A stretch of 32,091 bases of DNA from contig MFYT01000063.1 in assembly GCA_001789205.1 (NCBI GenBank), forward strand, positions 40,497-72,587, read 5' to 3'. Shown here one piece after another: positions 1-8,552 of the stretch. This DNA comes from Candidatus Raymondbacteria bacterium RIFOXYA2_FULL_49_16 (lineage in GTDB: Bacteria; Fibrobacterota; OXYB2-FULL-49-7; XYB2-FULL-49-35). Each line of letters starts with the position of its first letter. Within the stretch, counting starts at the first letter, position 1. The translations under genes and the position numbers were made by a program. The notes beneath the pieces are model-generated. The model saw only the letters and a program-made list of their open reading frames with translations, made no database searches and was not told the DNA's origin.

Positions 1-90
1 AAGTCGAAGGCAGCAGCATAGATACTTTTCTCCGACACCTCAGCGCGCGGTACGTCGCAAGGTCTGTTACGACCTATCCAACAACAATAA

Positions 91-120
91 CCGCTGCCTG
101 AGCGAAGTCGAAGGCAGCGG
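91..120. repeat. Interspersed repeat with hairpin (GAGCGAAGTCGAA family)
   Basis: An 8-bp perfect stem (CCGCTGCC at 91-98, GGCAGCGG at 113-120) encloses the core TGAGCGAAGTCGAA. The same core occurs at 3617-3630 and, inverted, at 3656-3669. The window also opens with its tail (AAGTCGAAGGCAGC, 1-14), 104 bp before the same string at 105-118. It lies just downstream of the yqeY stop, so a transcript leaving that gene would form the hairpin. There is no T-run, so I do not call it an intrinsic terminator. Nothing else is visible in 1-122. Confidence 0.6.
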
Positions 121-122
121 GC

Positions 123-599
123 CTATTCTCCTTCACTCTCCTGCGCAGGAACCAGCGCAGCAAGCATCTTCCCCACTGCCTCGTTCACCGCCTTGCCGTC
201 GGCCTTGCCTTTGACCTTGGGCATAAGCAGCTTCATAACCTTGCCCGTGTCCTTTGGACCCAGGGCCTGGGCCTCGGCCATGGTCTCTTTAATTACCGCT
301 TCAAGCGCTTCAGGAGTCAAGGCCTCGGGCAGATAGATTTTTATCCATTTAATATCCTGCTCTTCTTTCCTCACAAGGTCGGGCCTGTTGCCTTTGGTAT
401 AATTCTCTATCTCTTCCATGCGGCTTTTAACGGATGAGGCGATGATCGATATGGCATCGTCGTCCGTGACCTGCTTGTTCTTGTAAATGCCAACATCCTT
501 GATCTTGGCAAGCAGGAACCTGAGCGCGTTTACCCGTTCCTTTTCCCCGGCCTTCATAGCGACCTTGATGTCTTCGGTTATTTTTTCGAGAATTGCCAT
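123..599 (-). CDS. yqeY: GatB/YqeY domain protein
   Basis: A protein of 158 residues that reads as a GatB/YqeY-family small helical protein. It opens with the typical AILEKITEDIKVAMKAGEK helix and ends with the conserved GKVMKLLMPKVKGKADGKAVNE segment near residues 120-140, a length usual for the family. The domain is shared with the tail of the GatB amidotransferase subunit, where it contacts tRNA; the free-standing protein has no firm role. Two starts are possible. ATG at 626 overlaps the nadE stop as ATGA, suggesting coupling. ATG at 599 is where family members normally start and has AGGATT nine bases upstream, so I chose it. It is the last gene of the minus-strand block. Confidence 0.88.
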   Translation of the reverse strand: MAILEKITEDIKVAMKAGEKERVNALRFLLAKIKDVGIYKNKQVTDDDAISIIASSVKSRMEEIENYTKGNRPDLVRKEEQDIKWIKIYLPEALTPEALEAVIKETMAEAQALGPKDTGKVMKLLMPKVKGKADGKAVNEAVGKMLAALVPAQESEGE

Positions 600-622
600 G
601 GTTTCCAATCCTTTCGTATGGT

Positions 623-2314
623 TCATTTTCCGTAGAAATTCGTTATGGGCATGCGCCGGTCTTTGCCAAATGAGAGCGGCGTTGTCTTGATGCCTGGCGG
701 CGACTGACGGCGTTTATATTCACTGGTGTTCACCAGACGCATGACTTTTGCCACAATCTCAGGGCTGTGTCCTTTTGTAACCAGGGTCTCCGGGCTTTCA
801 TGCTTTTCGACATAATTAAGCAAAATGCTGTCCAATATCGGATAAGGCGGTAAGCTGTCCGAGTCTTTCTGGTTGTGCCGGAGCTCGGCCGTGGGTTCGC
901 GGTCAATGACGCTCCGAGGAATCACCGGTTTCCCGCGCATGGTATTGAAAAACTCTGAGAGTTCGTAAATAAGTCTCTTGGGAATGTCTTTTATAGGGGC
1001 GAATCCGCCGGCAAGGTCGCCATAGAGCGTACTATAACCCACGGAAGTCTCGGATTTGTTTCCTGTTGAAAGAAGAAGCATGCCAAACTTGTTTGAATAA
1101 AACATGAGCGCCACCGCGCGCACCCGCGCCTGCAGGTTTTCCTCGGCAACATCTGGAGCGTGGTCTGCAATGTCACTGGCAAGCGCCTGAAGAAAACCCT
1201 CGCACAACTTCTGGATGGGAATTTTCCTGAAACCAATGCCAAGCTGTTCCGCAAGGAGCGCCGCGTCCGAACGGGTGCCCTCGGACGAATAGACCGTTGG
1301 CATGGTGATGCCAAGGACGTTTTCCTTGCCCAGGGCTTCAGCAGCCAATGCAGCCACAATACTCGAATCGATTCCTCCGGAAAGACCCAAAACAGCCTTG
1401 GTAAACCTGTTTTTATGCGCATAATCGCGTATGCCGAGTACCAGGGCCTGAAAGACCTCTTCAACAGGACCGAGAAAACGCGAAACAGCTGGTTTGGCTA
1501 TGGAAGGCTTTTGCCCATTCGCGGTAATGACAGGCGTACAGGTTATTGGAAAAACGGCAAGGCCAATATTTTTTTCTGGCTGCCGTGAAAATTCGATGTC
1601 AGCAACGCAGGCGTCTTCTTTGAACTGGGCAGCGCGCGCAATAGTGCGGCCCTGCGCGTTGATAATGAAACTGCCGCCGTCAAAAACCAATTCATCCTGG
1701 CCGCCGACCAAGTTGCAATAGGCAACGGCTATGCCAGCACCCTTTGCCAGTGAACAAAGCTTCTTTTCCCGTTCAGCGATTTTGTTCCGGTAATATGGTG
1801 ATGCTGATAGATTTATTAAAAGCGATATTCCGGATGCGAGAAGCGTATTTACCGGCCCGCTGGCGCCCCAAACATCCTCACAGATAGAAATACCGATACA
1901 TGCCTCTTTGGTCTTGAGCGTACAGACGCTGGCGCCAGGAATAAAATAGCGTTTTTCATCGAAGACTGAATAATTGGGTAGTAATATTTTGCCGTACACG
2001 GCCGCTATCTTCCGTTTATGAAGAATTGCGGCCGCGTTAAAGAGGCCGTGCGGTGTACGATGGGGAAAGCCCACGCAGACTATGCCTGCGCCAGCGGCTG
2101 ACCTGATTCGTTCCAGCGCGCGGCGCGCATCGCTGATAAAATGTTTTTTAAACAGCAGGTCTTCGGGCGGATAGCCGCACAAGGCTAGTTCGGGAAATAC
2201 CGTAAGATCAGCGCCCATGCCCCTTGCGCGTTCCATTTCACCGAGGATTTTTTCGCTATTGCCCGCGAAATCGCCCACGCGGGAGTTTATCTGAGAAAGA
2301 TAGACGCGCATCAT
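623..2314 (-). CDS. nadE: Glutamine-dependent NAD+ synthetase
   Basis: This 563-residue cytoplasmic enzyme makes NAD+ from deamido-NAD+ using ATP and glutamine. Residues 1-260 are a nitrilase-type glutaminase domain with its catalytic triad visible: Glu42 in PELALCGY, Lys109 in YGKILLPN and Cys145 in GISICEDVW. Residues from about 280 form the synthetase domain, with the ATP-pyrophosphatase loop SGGIDSS at 312-318. Length and domain order match the two-domain bacterial form, so it should use glutamine rather than free ammonia. The start (two consecutive ATGs) overlaps the stop of the upstream DUF2905 gene, and its own stop overlaps a possible yqeY start, which points to one translationally coupled transcript. 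Confidence 0.96.
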   Translation of the reverse strand: MMRVYLSQINSRVGDFAGNSEKILGEMERARGMGADLTVFPELALCGYPPEDLLFKKHFISDARRALERIRSAAGAGIVCVGFPHRTPHGLFNAAAILHKRKIAAVYGKILLPNYSVFDEKRYFIPGASVCTLKTKEACIGISICEDVWGASGPVNTLLASGISLLINLSASPYYRNKIAEREKKLCSLAKGAGIAVAYCNLVGGQDELVFDGGSFIINAQGRTIARAAQFKEDACVADIEFSRQPEKNIGLAVFPITCTPVITANGQKPSIAKPAVSRFLGPVEEVFQALVLGIRDYAHKNRFTKAVLGLSGGIDSSIVAALAAEALGKENVLGITMPTVYSSEGTRSDAALLAEQLGIGFRKIPIQKLCEGFLQALASDIADHAPDVAEENLQARVRAVALMFYSNKFGMLLLSTGNKSETSVGYSTLYGDLAGGFAPIKDIPKRLIYELSEFFNTMRGKPVIPRSVIDREPTAELRHNQKDSDSLPPYPILDSILLNYVEKHESPETLVTKGHSPEIVAKVMRLVNTSEYKRRQSPPGIKTTPLSFGKDRRMPITNFYGK

Positions 2315-2523
2315 TCTTTTCTGGAAAAAATCTTATAGACAGCGATGAGAACAATAAAAAAGAGCGCCATGGTGGTAAACGGCACCCTGATACGCATGTT
2401 CGCGTGCGAAAAGGTGCAATCGCCGGGCAAATGTCCCAGAAAGGGGATTTTTCCCATGGCAGTGAGCACCGCGGCGCCAATGACCGCGATCACTATGGCG
2501 TAAAAAAGGAGTTGTTTGAGCAC
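2311..2523 (-). CDS. DUF2905 family small membrane protein
   Basis: A 70-residue protein with two hydrophobic segments (about 3-22 and 48-66) separated by a loop holding GKIPFLGHLPGDCTF, which resembles the GRLPGDI-type core of DUF2905 proteins. It should sit in the inner membrane with a short basic tail (FSRKE). No biochemical function is established for the family. It lies 12 bp after ruvB and overlaps the nadE start, so it is probably co-expressed with both. Family members often lie beside ruvB or queA in bacterial genomes, so the location adds support but no function. Confidence 0.82.
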   Translation of the reverse strand: MLKQLLFYAIVIAVIGAAVLTAMGKIPFLGHLPGDCTFSHANMRIRVPFTTMALFFIVLIAVYKIFSRKE

Positions 2524-2535
2524 CGTGCCTCCTTG

Positions 2536-3561
2536 TTAGAACAGGGTTTCCTGTGATGAGCCTGCTGCCGCGGGTTTAAGCCCGAAATGCCGGTAGGCAA
2601 GGCCAGTTACCTCGCGTCCGCGGGGCGTGCGTTTGAGCAGGCCGGACTGGATGAGAAAAGGCTCAAAGACCTCTTCAATGGTATCCGCCTCTTCGCCAAT
2701 GGCCACGGCAAGCGTGTTGAGTCCTACCGGCCCGCCGTTGTATTTCTCGATGAGCGTATGGAGTATCTGCTTATCGACAAGATCGAGTCCCAGCTTATCG
2801 ACATCGAGCCGGTCGAGGGTCTTTTTCACCACAGGCAGGGAAATCGAAGGATTGCCGTCGACCTGGGCAAAGTCACGGGCCCTGCGCAGATACCTGTTTG
2901 CGAGACGCGGGGTACCGCGTGAGCGGGTACCTATCTCAAGGCCCGCCTCAGGATCAAGGGTTGTTTTCAAAATCGTAGACGAGCGTGATACAATTTGAGC
3001 CAGCTCTTTGCCGTCATAATGGTCAAGCCTGCACTGAATGCCAAAACGCGCCCGCATGGGCGGGGTCAGCATTCCCCACCGGGTGGTGGCGCCGATAAGG
3101 GTAAAAGGCTTTACCGGCAGACGAATTGAACGCGCGCCCGGTCCGCTTTCGATCACAATATCAAGCATAAAATCTTCCATGGCGCTGTAAAGGTATTCCT
3201 CGACAACGCGGTTCATGCGGTGGATTTCGTCTATAAAAAGCACATCGCGTTCGCTGAGATCGGAAAGAATGCCGGCAAGGTCGCCGCCTTTTACCAGGGC
3301 CGGTCCGGAGGTTACCTTGAGTTCGGCCTTCATTTCGTGGGCAATTATGTTTGCAAGCGTGGTTTTACCGAGTCCGGGCGGGCCGTAAAGAATCACATGA
3401 TCGAGAGGTTCTCCCCGTTCGCGCGCAGCCTGGATAAAGACCTTGAGGTTCTCGATGTTCTTGTGCTGGCCCACGAACTCATTGAACAGATGAGGCCGTA
3501 TGGTGGCCTCAAAATCTTTTTCATCGCCGTATTGTTCCGGAAGAATTACCCGTTCCCTCAT
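2536..3561 (-). CDS. ruvB: Holliday junction branch migration ATPase RuvB
   Basis: A 341-residue AAA+ motor that drives branch migration of Holliday junctions with RuvA and prepares them for RuvC cutting. The Walker A motif GPPGLGKTT is at 60-68, Walker B with DEIH at 111-114, and the arginine-finger region GATTRWGMLTPPMRARFGI follows. The C-terminal winged-helix domain ends in the usual RTPRGR segment. Length is standard. The start MRERVILPEQ is the only sensible ATG, though no strong ribosome site precedes it. It is separated from ruvA by 127 bp holding an inverted repeat, unlike the tight spacing of its other neighbours. Confidence 0.97.
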   Translation of the reverse strand: MRERVILPEQYGDEKDFEATIRPHLFNEFVGQHKNIENLKVFIQAARERGEPLDHVILYGPPGLGKTTLANIIAHEMKAELKVTSGPALVKGGDLAGILSDLSERDVLFIDEIHRMNRVVEEYLYSAMEDFMLDIVIESGPGARSIRLPVKPFTLIGATTRWGMLTPPMRARFGIQCRLDHYDGKELAQIVSRSSTILKTTLDPEAGLEIGTRSRGTPRLANRYLRRARDFAQVDGNPSISLPVVKKTLDRLDVDKLGLDLVDKQILHTLIEKYNGGPVGLNTLAVAIGEEADTIEEVFEPFLIQSGLLKRTPRGREVTGLAYRHFGLKPAAAGSSQETLF

Positions 3562-3616
3562 ATCATGATACCCACTGTTGATTTGTTTCTGTTCAGCAAC
3601 GCTTTCTTTCGGGTAC

Positions 3617-3669
3617 TGAGCGAAGTCGAAGCGCCGATTATCCTTAAACGCCCGTTTCGACTCCGCTCA
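3617..3669. repeat. Inverted pair of GAGCGAAGTCGAA repeats between ruvA and ruvB
   Basis: Two 14-nt arms (TGAGCGAAGTCGAA at 3617-3630, TTCGACTCCGCTCA at 3656-3669) pair with a single mismatch around a 25-nt loop. A second overlapping inverted pair is TAAACGC at 3645-3651 and GCGTTTA at 3674-3680. In the ruvA-to-ruvB transcript either would form a stem-loop before ruvB. The core matches the copy at 98-111, so this is a dispersed repeat rather than a ruv-specific signal. It fills the only sizeable gap in the ruvC-A-B run and could lower or uncouple ruvB expression. Confidence 0.7.
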
Positions 3670-3688
3670 ACGTGCGTTTAAAAATCTG

Positions 3689-4294
3689 TTATATATACTT
3701 CAACGCCTTCTTGATCAACTCTTCGACCGACTGGTCCGCACCGCTGTCTTTGATTACGCGCTCAATGGCTGTTTCAGCGTGTATACGCTTGTACCCAAGC
3801 GATTCCAATGCCTTGATCGCTTCGTTTGCGGGTCCCTCTTCAAGGGATATTCGCGGTCCATCCTCGCCCCCTTCTCCCTGCCCGATATCTATTTTGTCGA
3901 TCTTCTTCTTGAGTTCGACTATAATCCGTTCGATTGTCATTCCGCCCACGCCGGAAATTTTTGGAAAAGAATGTTTGTCGCCTTTTTTGACGGCGCGCAC
4001 CAGATTTTCGACTGAAATACCCGACAGAATGGCCAAGGCCATCTTAGGCCCTATTTTGGAGACCGACAAAAGCATGAAAAACATGTCGCGTTCTGTTTGC
4101 CGCGAAAAACCGTACATCTGCATGATGCCCTCGGCAACATGAAGATATGTATAAAGATTGGCCTCTGATCCCAGTGTCCCCAGCTTCTCGTAGGTATAAA
4201 GTGTGATATTGAGTCCGTACCCCACGCCACTGCAGTCGACCACCACGCGGCCAGGGTTCTTTTCGATGAGTACGCCTTTTATTCTGTCGATCAT
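3689..4294 (-). CDS. ruvA: Holliday junction DNA helicase subunit RuvA
   Basis: A 201-residue protein that forms the tetrameric platform binding four-way junctions and recruiting RuvB. The N-terminal OB-fold begins MIDRIKGVLIEKNPGRVVVDCSGVGY, typical of RuvA. It is followed by the helix-hairpin-helix region (LSVSKIGPKMALAILSGI and FPKISGVGGMTIERIIVELKKK) and a C-terminal domain with ALESLGYKRIHAETAIERV that contacts RuvB. The length is usual. It begins 8 bp after the ruvC stop, consistent with one transcript. An acidic, Gly-rich linker (GQGEGGEDG) joins the second and third domains, as expected. Confidence 0.96.
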   Translation of the reverse strand: MIDRIKGVLIEKNPGRVVVDCSGVGYGLNITLYTYEKLGTLGSEANLYTYLHVAEGIMQMYGFSRQTERDMFFMLLSVSKIGPKMALAILSGISVENLVRAVKKGDKHSFPKISGVGGMTIERIIVELKKKIDKIDIGQGEGGEDGPRISLEEGPANEAIKALESLGYKRIHAETAIERVIKDSGADQSVEELIKKALKYI

Positions 4295-4302
4295 GCGTGT
4301 GT

Positions 4303-4776
4303 TTATCCTCTGGTGATTGAAAGGCCGTGGGCCAGGGCAACGGCTAGAGCGTCGGCCGCGTCTTCATTTTCAGGTTCGCGGGAAAGCCCGAGGATACGGC
4401 AGGTCATGTATTTGACCCGGTCTTTGCTGGCATTGCCGCTGCCGGTCACAAACTTTTTTATTTCCTTGGGCGAAAGTTCGACCACGTGCGCCCCGTTCCG
4501 TTGTCCTGCAAGCAGCAGCACGCCCCGCACATGACCGAGGACCATGGCTGCCCGAACGTTTTTATAGTAAAAGGCATTTTCGACAATGACTTCCTCTGGT
4601 TTGTGCTGGGAAATGACCGCGGTCACGTCGTTGTAGATGAGCTCGAGTTTGGCGCTTAAAGACGAATCCGGCTGCGTTTTTATGCACCCGTATTCGATGG
4701 CGCGCAGCTGTTTTCCCTCAACGGCAATGACGCCGTATCCGGTGATCCTGCTGCCCGGATCAAGGCCCACAAGCAC
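4303..4776 (-). CDS. ruvC: Crossover junction endodeoxyribonuclease RuvC
   Basis: A 157-residue nuclease that resolves Holliday junctions by paired nicks. The four acidic metal ligands of the RNase H-like fold are visible: Asp6 (GLDPGS), Glu66 (VIVENAFY), and Asp139 and Asp142 (NEDAADALAVA). The start is GTG at 4776, which shares one base with the yebC stop (TAGTG), so translation is probably coupled. No longer in-frame start is needed because the protein opens directly with the family's LVGLDPG strand. Confidence 0.96.
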   Translation of the reverse strand: MLVGLDPGSRITGYGVIAVEGKQLRAIEYGCIKTQPDSSLSAKLELIYNDVTAVISQHKPEEVIVENAFYYKNVRAAMVLGHVRGVLLLAGQRNGAHVVELSPKEIKKFVTGSGNASKDRVKYMTCRILGLSREPENEDAADALAVALAHGLSITRG

Positions 4777-5525
4777 TACCCTGCTAATGTTTCAAGCTCC
4801 TTCTCGTCAATATCAAAATTGGCGTATACATTCTGCACGTCCTCATGTTCTTCGAGCGCTTCGATGAGTTTGAGCACCTTTGAGGCCTCGGGACCCGAGA
4901 CTTTGACCGTATTTGATGGCGCCTTGGTGATCGCGGACGAGATGATGGGTATTTTCTTGGCTTCAAGCGCCATTTTTACCTGGTGATAATTTTCCTGCGC
5001 GGTTTTTATCTCGTACGCGTCGTCGGAGACTTCCATGTCATCCGCGCCCGCCTCGAGCACCAGTTCCATGAGCTGGTCTTCGCCAATGGCGCTTTTGGCG
5101 ACCACAATTGATCCCTGCGATTTGAACATCCAGGCCACGGAGCCGCTGGTACCCAGATTGCCTCCACCTTTTTCAATGATATGGCGTATTTCAGAAACAG
5201 TACGGTTCTTGTTGTCGGTGAGCGCTTCTATGATGACCGCCACACCGCCCGCCGCATAGGCTTCATAGGTGTTTTCCTCGTACGAAACGCCCTCGAGCGT
5301 TCCCGAACCCTTGGCTATGGCGGTCTCAACGTTTTTGGCGGGCATGTTGTTTTCTTTTGCCTTGTCAACGGCCAGCCTCAGCCGCGGGTTTCCATCGGGA
5401 TCGCCGCCGCCCAGCCGGGCGGCCGTGGTGATTTCACGGATGATCTTGGTAAACACCTGGCCCCGCTTTGCGTCGAGGGCGCCTTTTTTTCTTTTTATTG
5501 TTGCCCATTTGGAATGGCCTGACAC
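4776..5525 (-). CDS. yebC: YebC/PmpR family protein (TACO1-like)
   Basis: A 249-residue protein of the YebC family. It has the signature start SGHSKWATIKRKKGALDAKRG and the internal GGGNLGTSGSVAWMF segment. Members have been described as transcription regulators and, more recently, as factors helping ribosomes through proline-rich stretches. The start is GTG at 5525 with a strong AAGGAGG site five bases upstream. It precedes ruvC, a very common arrangement. The 45-bp gap after murI is AT-rich and could hold a promoter, but I cannot define one. Confidence 0.94.
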   Translation of the reverse strand: MSGHSKWATIKRKKGALDAKRGQVFTKIIREITTAARLGGGDPDGNPRLRLAVDKAKENNMPAKNVETAIAKGSGTLEGVSYEENTYEAYAAGGVAVIIEALTDNKNRTVSEIRHIIEKGGGNLGTSGSVAWMFKSQGSIVVAKSAIGEDQLMELVLEAGADDMEVSDDAYEIKTAQENYHQVKMALEAKKIPIISSAITKAPSNTVKVSGPEASKVLKLIEALEEHEDVQNVYANFDIDEKELETLAG

Positions 5526-5570
5526 ACATGCCTCCTTATTGTTTATCGTACACTGGATAATATAATTTAC

Positions 5571-6380
5571 TCAAATGGTCACTTTCATCACTTTGGATAT
5601 TGCCTGTCCCAAAAACGCCTCGCCCGTTTTCCTGAACTTTATTGGATGGTCGGTGACAACGAAGCGGTGGTCGAGCACACTCACCGGTTCACGCTCCGCG
5701 CACAACCCGCGGCGCTCCAGTTCGGCCGCAGTGGCGCGCGCTGTCCAGGTGGCTGAATCAAAGACGTCGACCTTGCCCTGAAAATAAGCACTGATCCCCT
5801 GCTTGAAAAAGGGATAATGGGTGCAACCCAGAATGAGCGCCTTGAGGCCGCGGGGAACAAACTCCTTCAAATACATATCGAGCACCAGTTCGACGATGGG
5901 CCCATGGACAACGCCCTCTTCGGCAAGGGGCACGAGCAGCGGACAGGCACGTGAATATACGGCAAGGGCGGGATTGCGCGCCTTGATTGAGCGTTCGTAG
6001 ATGCCGCAGGAAATAGTGCCTTCAGTGCCAATGACGCCCACAGCGCCCTCTGCAACACCGCGTACCACAGCCTCAACGCAGGGCGCCACCACTCCCACAA
6101 AGGGAACAGCGGGAAAACGCGCTTTCAGGTGCTCAAAGGCAAAGGCCGTTGCCGTGTTACAGGCCACCACCACAAGTTTCACCTCGTGCGAAAGCAGGTA
6201 TTCAATGCATTCCTCGGCCATGCGACGGATTGTCTCCTCGGAGCGGTTGCCATAGGGATAACGCGCCGTATCGCCGACATAGACGATGTGCTCGCGCGGA
6301 AGTTCGCGCATAAGCGCCTGGGCCACGGTGAGGCCTCCTACGCCTGAATCGAACACGCCTATTGGCCTTGTCTTTTCCAT
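5571..6380 (-). CDS. murI: Glutamate racemase
   Basis: This enzyme makes D-glutamate for peptidoglycan. The 269-residue protein opens with GVFDSGVGGLTV (Asp11, Ser12) and carries both catalytic cysteines: Cys74 in VVACNTAT and Cys186 in LGCTHYPFF. I chose the ATG at 6380, 39 bases inside a longer frame, because AAGGACG lies just upstream, the family starts here, and it leaves a normal gap after the amidase stop. It sits between a cell-wall amidase and yebC, so two peptidoglycan genes are adjacent. Confidence 0.95.
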   Translation of the reverse strand: MEKTRPIGVFDSGVGGLTVAQALMRELPREHIVYVGDTARYPYGNRSEETIRRMAEECIEYLLSHEVKLVVVACNTATAFAFEHLKARFPAVPFVGVVAPCVEAVVRGVAEGAVGVIGTEGTISCGIYERSIKARNPALAVYSRACPLLVPLAEEGVVHGPIVELVLDMYLKEFVPRGLKALILGCTHYPFFKQGISAYFQGKVDVFDSATWTARATAAELERRGLCAEREPVSVLDHRFVVTDHPIKFRKTGEAFLGQAISKVMKVTI

Positions 6381-6390
6381 TGTCGCGTCC

Positions 6391-7905
6391 TTATTCAAGT
6401 GTGTCCGCGTATCTGACAATGCCGTTCAGGACAGCTTCGGCAACCTGGCGATGGAATTCCCTGGTCCTGAGCACTTTGACCTCTTCGGGATTCGAGATAA
6501 ATGCCGCTTCAATAAGCACCGCTGGCATCTCCACCCCGCGCAGTACATAGAAATTGGCCTGGTTTACGCCCAGCTTGTGCCGCCGCACTTTTTTAAGCGA
6601 TTTGCTCATCTCCTGTTCAAGGCAAATGGCAAAGCGTTCACTCTGGTTACGGTAGGTGTTCAACTCAATGGACTTGATCATAAAATCGATGTCATCGATA
6701 TTTTCCCTGGCATCGCCGTCTTTTTCGTACTGGATGGCGGAGTTTTCGAGCGCGGCCACCGCGCGTGCGTCATCGTCGCGCGCAAGGTCAAGGAAATAGA
6801 CCTCAAAGCCGTCAATGACCGATTTTTTGGTCTTGTTGCCCGAGATGCTGTTGGCGTGCACGCTGATAAAGAGGTCGCCCTTTTTCGAATTCGCGAACTT
6901 GCTTCTGCCTTTCAGCGGTACAAAGGTGTCGTCGTCACGGGTCATGAGGACCGTGACGTCCCTGAGATGCTCCTTGAGGAGCTTCCGGAGTTCGAGCCCA
7001 ATGGCAAGGACAATCTCCTTTTCCTCGGCCTTGGCCTGCGTGTTCACCGCGCCCGGGTCTTCGCCGCCGTGGCCAGGGTCAATGATGATCCGTTTTATAC
7101 GCAGCGCAGCCTGGTCCGCGGCAAGGGAATCCGGCAACGCCACGGCCGCGGATTCAGCGGACGCAACCTGTTTCGTATCTTCGATCTTGTTCCTGAGGAC
7201 CGCCTCAATGCGGCACGGCCCATCCTTGTAACAGACCTCGGGCTGGCCGGAACGGGCGCTGATGATAAGCGATATCTGGGCCGAACCCGCGAATTGGACC
7301 GCTGAAATCCCGGTCACCAGGCCCACGGTCTCTTTCCGCGTCAATTGTTCAACAGACACCTTGCCTTTGAGGACATTGATATTGAGCTGTGGTTTAAAAA
7401 AAGTATGGTCAAAGGCCATCTTCCCTGGCAGAAAAAGCGTGAAGACTGTGCCGTTTTTTCGTTCCTCGCAGGTAAAGGAATCGATGACAGCGACCGCACT
7501 GCCAATGCGGAGGCTCTTTTTTTCCGCGTCCCAGGTCACGGTATCGGGAACTAGTGAATCGAGGAGCAGTACAAATTCTCGCGCCGGAACATAGAGATCG
7601 CCCTCTTCACAGAACGGGGCTGCGGACCATTCACGCACCTCTCCGCCCACTGAAACAAAAGGGTTGTCCTCGGTGAAAATCAGGTCGGTTTCACTAATGT
7701 TTATGACCAACTTACGTTTGTCCGGCGCCCAGGCAAACCGGTTGGAAAAAAGGTCAAAGATTACCGTGGCCGGGAAAAACACATTGCCATCGCGCTCAGC
7801 GACAAGCGCCTTTTTTTCAGCGCCATTGTCATAGCGTACGCTGATTTCAGCCGCATGGCATGCAAAAAGAATACTACCAATAAAAAGTAATACTACGCGT
7901 TTCAT
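6391..7905 (-). CDS. Exported N-acetylmuramoyl-L-alanine amidase (AmiC type)
   Basis: A 504-residue exported enzyme that cleaves the amide between MurNAc and the stem peptide. Residues 1-19 form a signal peptide ending CHAAE. Residues about 22-135 look like a two-lobed copper amine oxidase N-terminal-type domain. Residues 140-240 resemble an AMIN-like targeting domain. The catalytic Amidase_3 domain runs from about 271 to the end, with zinc ligands His279 (DPGHGG), Glu294 or 295 and His350 (SVHANS), and catalytic Glu466 (VLIEAAFISN). Its start overlaps the smpB stop as ATGA. A plausible role is daughter-cell separation or wall turnover; the exact septal role is inferred. Confidence 0.92.
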   Translation of the reverse strand: MKRVVLLFIGSILFACHAAEISVRYDNGAEKKALVAERDGNVFFPATVIFDLFSNRFAWAPDKRKLVINISETDLIFTEDNPFVSVGGEVREWSAAPFCEEGDLYVPAREFVLLLDSLVPDTVTWDAEKKSLRIGSAVAVIDSFTCEERKNGTVFTLFLPGKMAFDHTFFKPQLNINVLKGKVSVEQLTRKETVGLVTGISAVQFAGSAQISLIISARSGQPEVCYKDGPCRIEAVLRNKIEDTKQVASAESAAVALPDSLAADQAALRIKRIIIDPGHGGEDPGAVNTQAKAEEKEIVLAIGLELRKLLKEHLRDVTVLMTRDDDTFVPLKGRSKFANSKKGDLFISVHANSISGNKTKKSVIDGFEVYFLDLARDDDARAVAALENSAIQYEKDGDARENIDDIDFMIKSIELNTYRNQSERFAICLEQEMSKSLKKVRRHKLGVNQANFYVLRGVEMPAVLIEAAFISNPEEVKVLRTREFHRQVAEAVLNGIVRYADTLE

Positions 7906-8351
7906 TTCATTGATTTCAGAATGTTTCTGACCGTACGGCTCGCCTCTTTTTTATCCATGTCCTGCCGTTTATCGATATTTTTCCGGTATTTGCACAGACC
8001 CAGCTCCACCTTGATGCGTCCCCGGTCATTCACATACAGCATAAGGGGGATTAGGGACAGGCCTTTTTCATCGAGGGAAACGCCCGCCTTTACAATTTCC
8101 CTGCGGTGCAGCAGCAATTTGCGCTTCCGTTTCGGCTCGTGGTTAAAAACATTTCCCTTTTCATAGGGCTGGATGTCGAGGTTCTTGATGAACATCTCGT
8201 TCGACTCAAGGGCCGCGTAGCAATCGGCAAAATTGACCTTGCCATCCCTGATAGACTTTACCTCGGTTCCCACCAGCGAAAGTCCCGCCTCAATCTTTTC
8301 AAGCACAACATAGTGATGAAATGCCTTACGGTTTTTGACCAGTATTTTCAT
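7902..8351 (-). CDS. smpB: SsrA-binding protein SmpB
   Basis: A 149-residue partner of tmRNA in rescuing stalled ribosomes. The GLSLVGTEVKSIRDGKVNF core and the basic C-terminal tail (RKNIDKRQDMDKKEASRTVRNILKS) are diagnostic. The frame is open for 26 codons further upstream, but that extension is AT-rich and unlike the family, so I start at MKILVKNRKAFHHY. No clear Shine-Dalgarno site precedes it. It is the first gene of the long minus-strand block, so its promoter should lie in the AT-rich 8352-8490 stretch, where I see no convincing consensus. Confidence 0.94.
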   Translation of the reverse strand: MKILVKNRKAFHHYVVLEKIEAGLSLVGTEVKSIRDGKVNFADCYAALESNEMFIKNLDIQPYEKGNVFNHEPKRKRKLLLHRREIVKAGVSLDEKGLSLIPLMLYVNDRGRIKVELGLCKYRKNIDKRQDMDKKEASRTVRNILKSMK

Positions 8352-8495
8352 CAAAGTAAAATACAACCTTTGGTGCGGATATCGCAACCGGCAAAAATAT
8401 ACTAAATATTCGTTATATTTAATAACCACTTAACTATTTTTAGGAAAAAATTTCCCAAAAGAACGGCAAAATATTCCATAAGTCATTATTGTTAT

Positions 8496-8522
8496 TAAAG
8501 TTATACAATATTATGCCGATAA
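8496..8522 (+). promoter_or_regulatory. Consensus sigma-28 (FliA-type) promoter
   Basis: TAAA at 8496-8499, exactly 15 bases, then GCCGATAA at 8515-8522. This equals the textbook sigma-28 consensus in every position. Transcription would begin about 8529, leaving a short leader with AAAGGA before the ATG at 8553. A second promoter of the same form drives flagellin at 18801-18827, so the two genes appear co-regulated. Confidence 0.85.
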
Positions 8523-8552
8523 ATATGATAAGAACTTAACAAAGGAAACCTT

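Noticed and set aside
6286-7305. Long open frame (339 codons) on the plus strand opposite the amidase and murI genes
   Set aside because: It lies antisense to two clear genes with intact catalytic motifs, has no recognisable domain and looks like a codon-bias shadow.
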